DNA from: Endozoicomonas sp. 4G | GTDB taxonomy: Bacteria > Pseudomonadota > Gammaproteobacteria > Pseudomonadales > Endozoicomonadaceae | Direction: 5' to 3' | Length of the DNA stretch: 64,000 nt | NCBI RefSeq assembly: GCF_023822025.1 | Contig: NZ_CP082909.1 | Coordinates: 4,501,001 to 4,565,000, forward strand | Shown: piece by piece, positions 62,240-64,000 of the stretch | Numbering within the stretch: position 1 is the stretch's first letter | Layout: every line of letters begins with the position of its first letter | The notes under the pieces: model-generated | Database searches by the model: none | What the model was told of the DNA's origin: nothing | The model's input: the letters and a program-made list of their open reading frames with translations, nothing else | Position numbers and translations under genes: made by a program

Positions 62240-62358
62240 TGCCTGGCGATGACCTACTCTCACATGGGGAAACCCCACACTACCATCGGCGATGCGTCGT
62301 TTCACTACCGAGTTCGGGATGGGATCGGGTGGTTCCAACGCTCTATGGTCACCAGGCA
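62240..62358 (-). rRNA. rrf: 5S ribosomal RNA
   Basis: 119 nt reading TGCCTGGTGACCATAGAGCG ... GAGAGTAGGTCATCGCCAGGCA on the minus strand, with conserved CCCGATCCCATCCCGAACTC and matching terminal helix. Confidence 0.97.
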
Positions 62359-62573
62359 AAACTGGTTTGAACCGGAGGTTCAAAGCCGTAAGGCTTTAAG
62401 GCTTTAAGGCTTTAAAGTTTATTTCAATCCGGTTCTGGAATCCTGTCTAAATAAGCTTTTTCTTGCTTCACACTCTTCATGTATGGCTTGTCTTAAAACC
62501 TTACAGCCTTACAGCTTTAAAGCCTTAAAACCCGCAGCTTCGCTGCGCTGCGCAAATCGCTTTGGCGTTATAT
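62359..62573 (-). other. 23S-5S spacer with repeats
   Basis: The 215-bp spacer holds AAGGCTTT three times in tandem plus a partial copy (62390-62417) and, 80 bp away, inverted copies (62494-62530: TTACAGCCTTACAGC, TTTAAAGCCTTAAAA). The arms can pair in the precursor and may form an RNA processing stem. No tRNA is present. Confidence 0.7.

Positions 62574-64000
<1,427 letters not shown>

Overview
The window looks like chromosome from a gammaproteobacterium. The ahpC-ahpF pair, rmuC, the tRNA-Ser/tRNA-Arg pair and the rRNA operon all have gammaproteobacterial character. The mix of giant secreted paralogues, effector-like proteins and IS elements resembles host-associated marine genera such as Endozoicomonas; that genus-level guess is inference only.

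Region 1 (1 to about 18.7 kb) is the non-structural part of a prophage or prophage remnant. It holds a partial terminase large subunit at the left edge, a PD-(D/E)XK-type nuclease and an HNH protein lying between the two terminase subunits, a holin/endolysin/coiled-coil membrane protein set, a ParB-methyltransferase fusion, an HTH regulator and a tightly coupled replication/recombination operon (HTH, unknown 155 aa, RecA-like ATPase, DUF669-like protein, primase-helicase). Next come a lipoprotein gene, an unrecognised two-gene operon whose second gene is split by an ISL3 element, and a plus-strand integration module (small ORF, DUF2924, large serine recombinase, recombinase-associated HTH protein). 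No obvious CI-type repressor or structural gene is visible; structural genes may lie left of base 1.

Region 2 (19.0-23.4 kb) is core genome: tRNA-Ser(GGA) and tRNA-Arg(ACG), rmuC, and ahpC-ahpF preceded by a perfect OxyR half-site.

Region 3 (23.4-62.2 kb) is the remarkable part. A 341-aa effector-like protein is followed by a lipoprotein kexin/subtilisin-type protease with a P domain and a separately encoded propeptide-like partner. Then comes a head-to-tail array of six paralogous genes (A1-A6, about 1,500-1,900 codons each) for secreted proteins of unknown function, with junctions of 10 bp or less. Each full copy has a signal peptide, a conserved N-terminal domain, a variable coiled-coil centre built on a degenerate helical repeat, and a conserved C-terminal domain with a hydrophobic pair. 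Copies show gene conversion, in-frame deletions, a 105-bp triplication, a one-base frameshift (A3) and an ISL3 insertion (A6). A decayed array junction lies before A1. A second truncated junction lies after A6, beyond an IS605-type element carrying an apparently intact TnpB and a deleted TnpA.

Region 4 (62.2-64.0 kb) is the 3' part of an rRNA operon on the minus strand (23S partial, 5S, terminator), converging on the array. Both ISL3 copies are 1,534 bp, nearly identical and flanked by 8-bp target duplications; both insertion sites can be reconstructed from the sequence.
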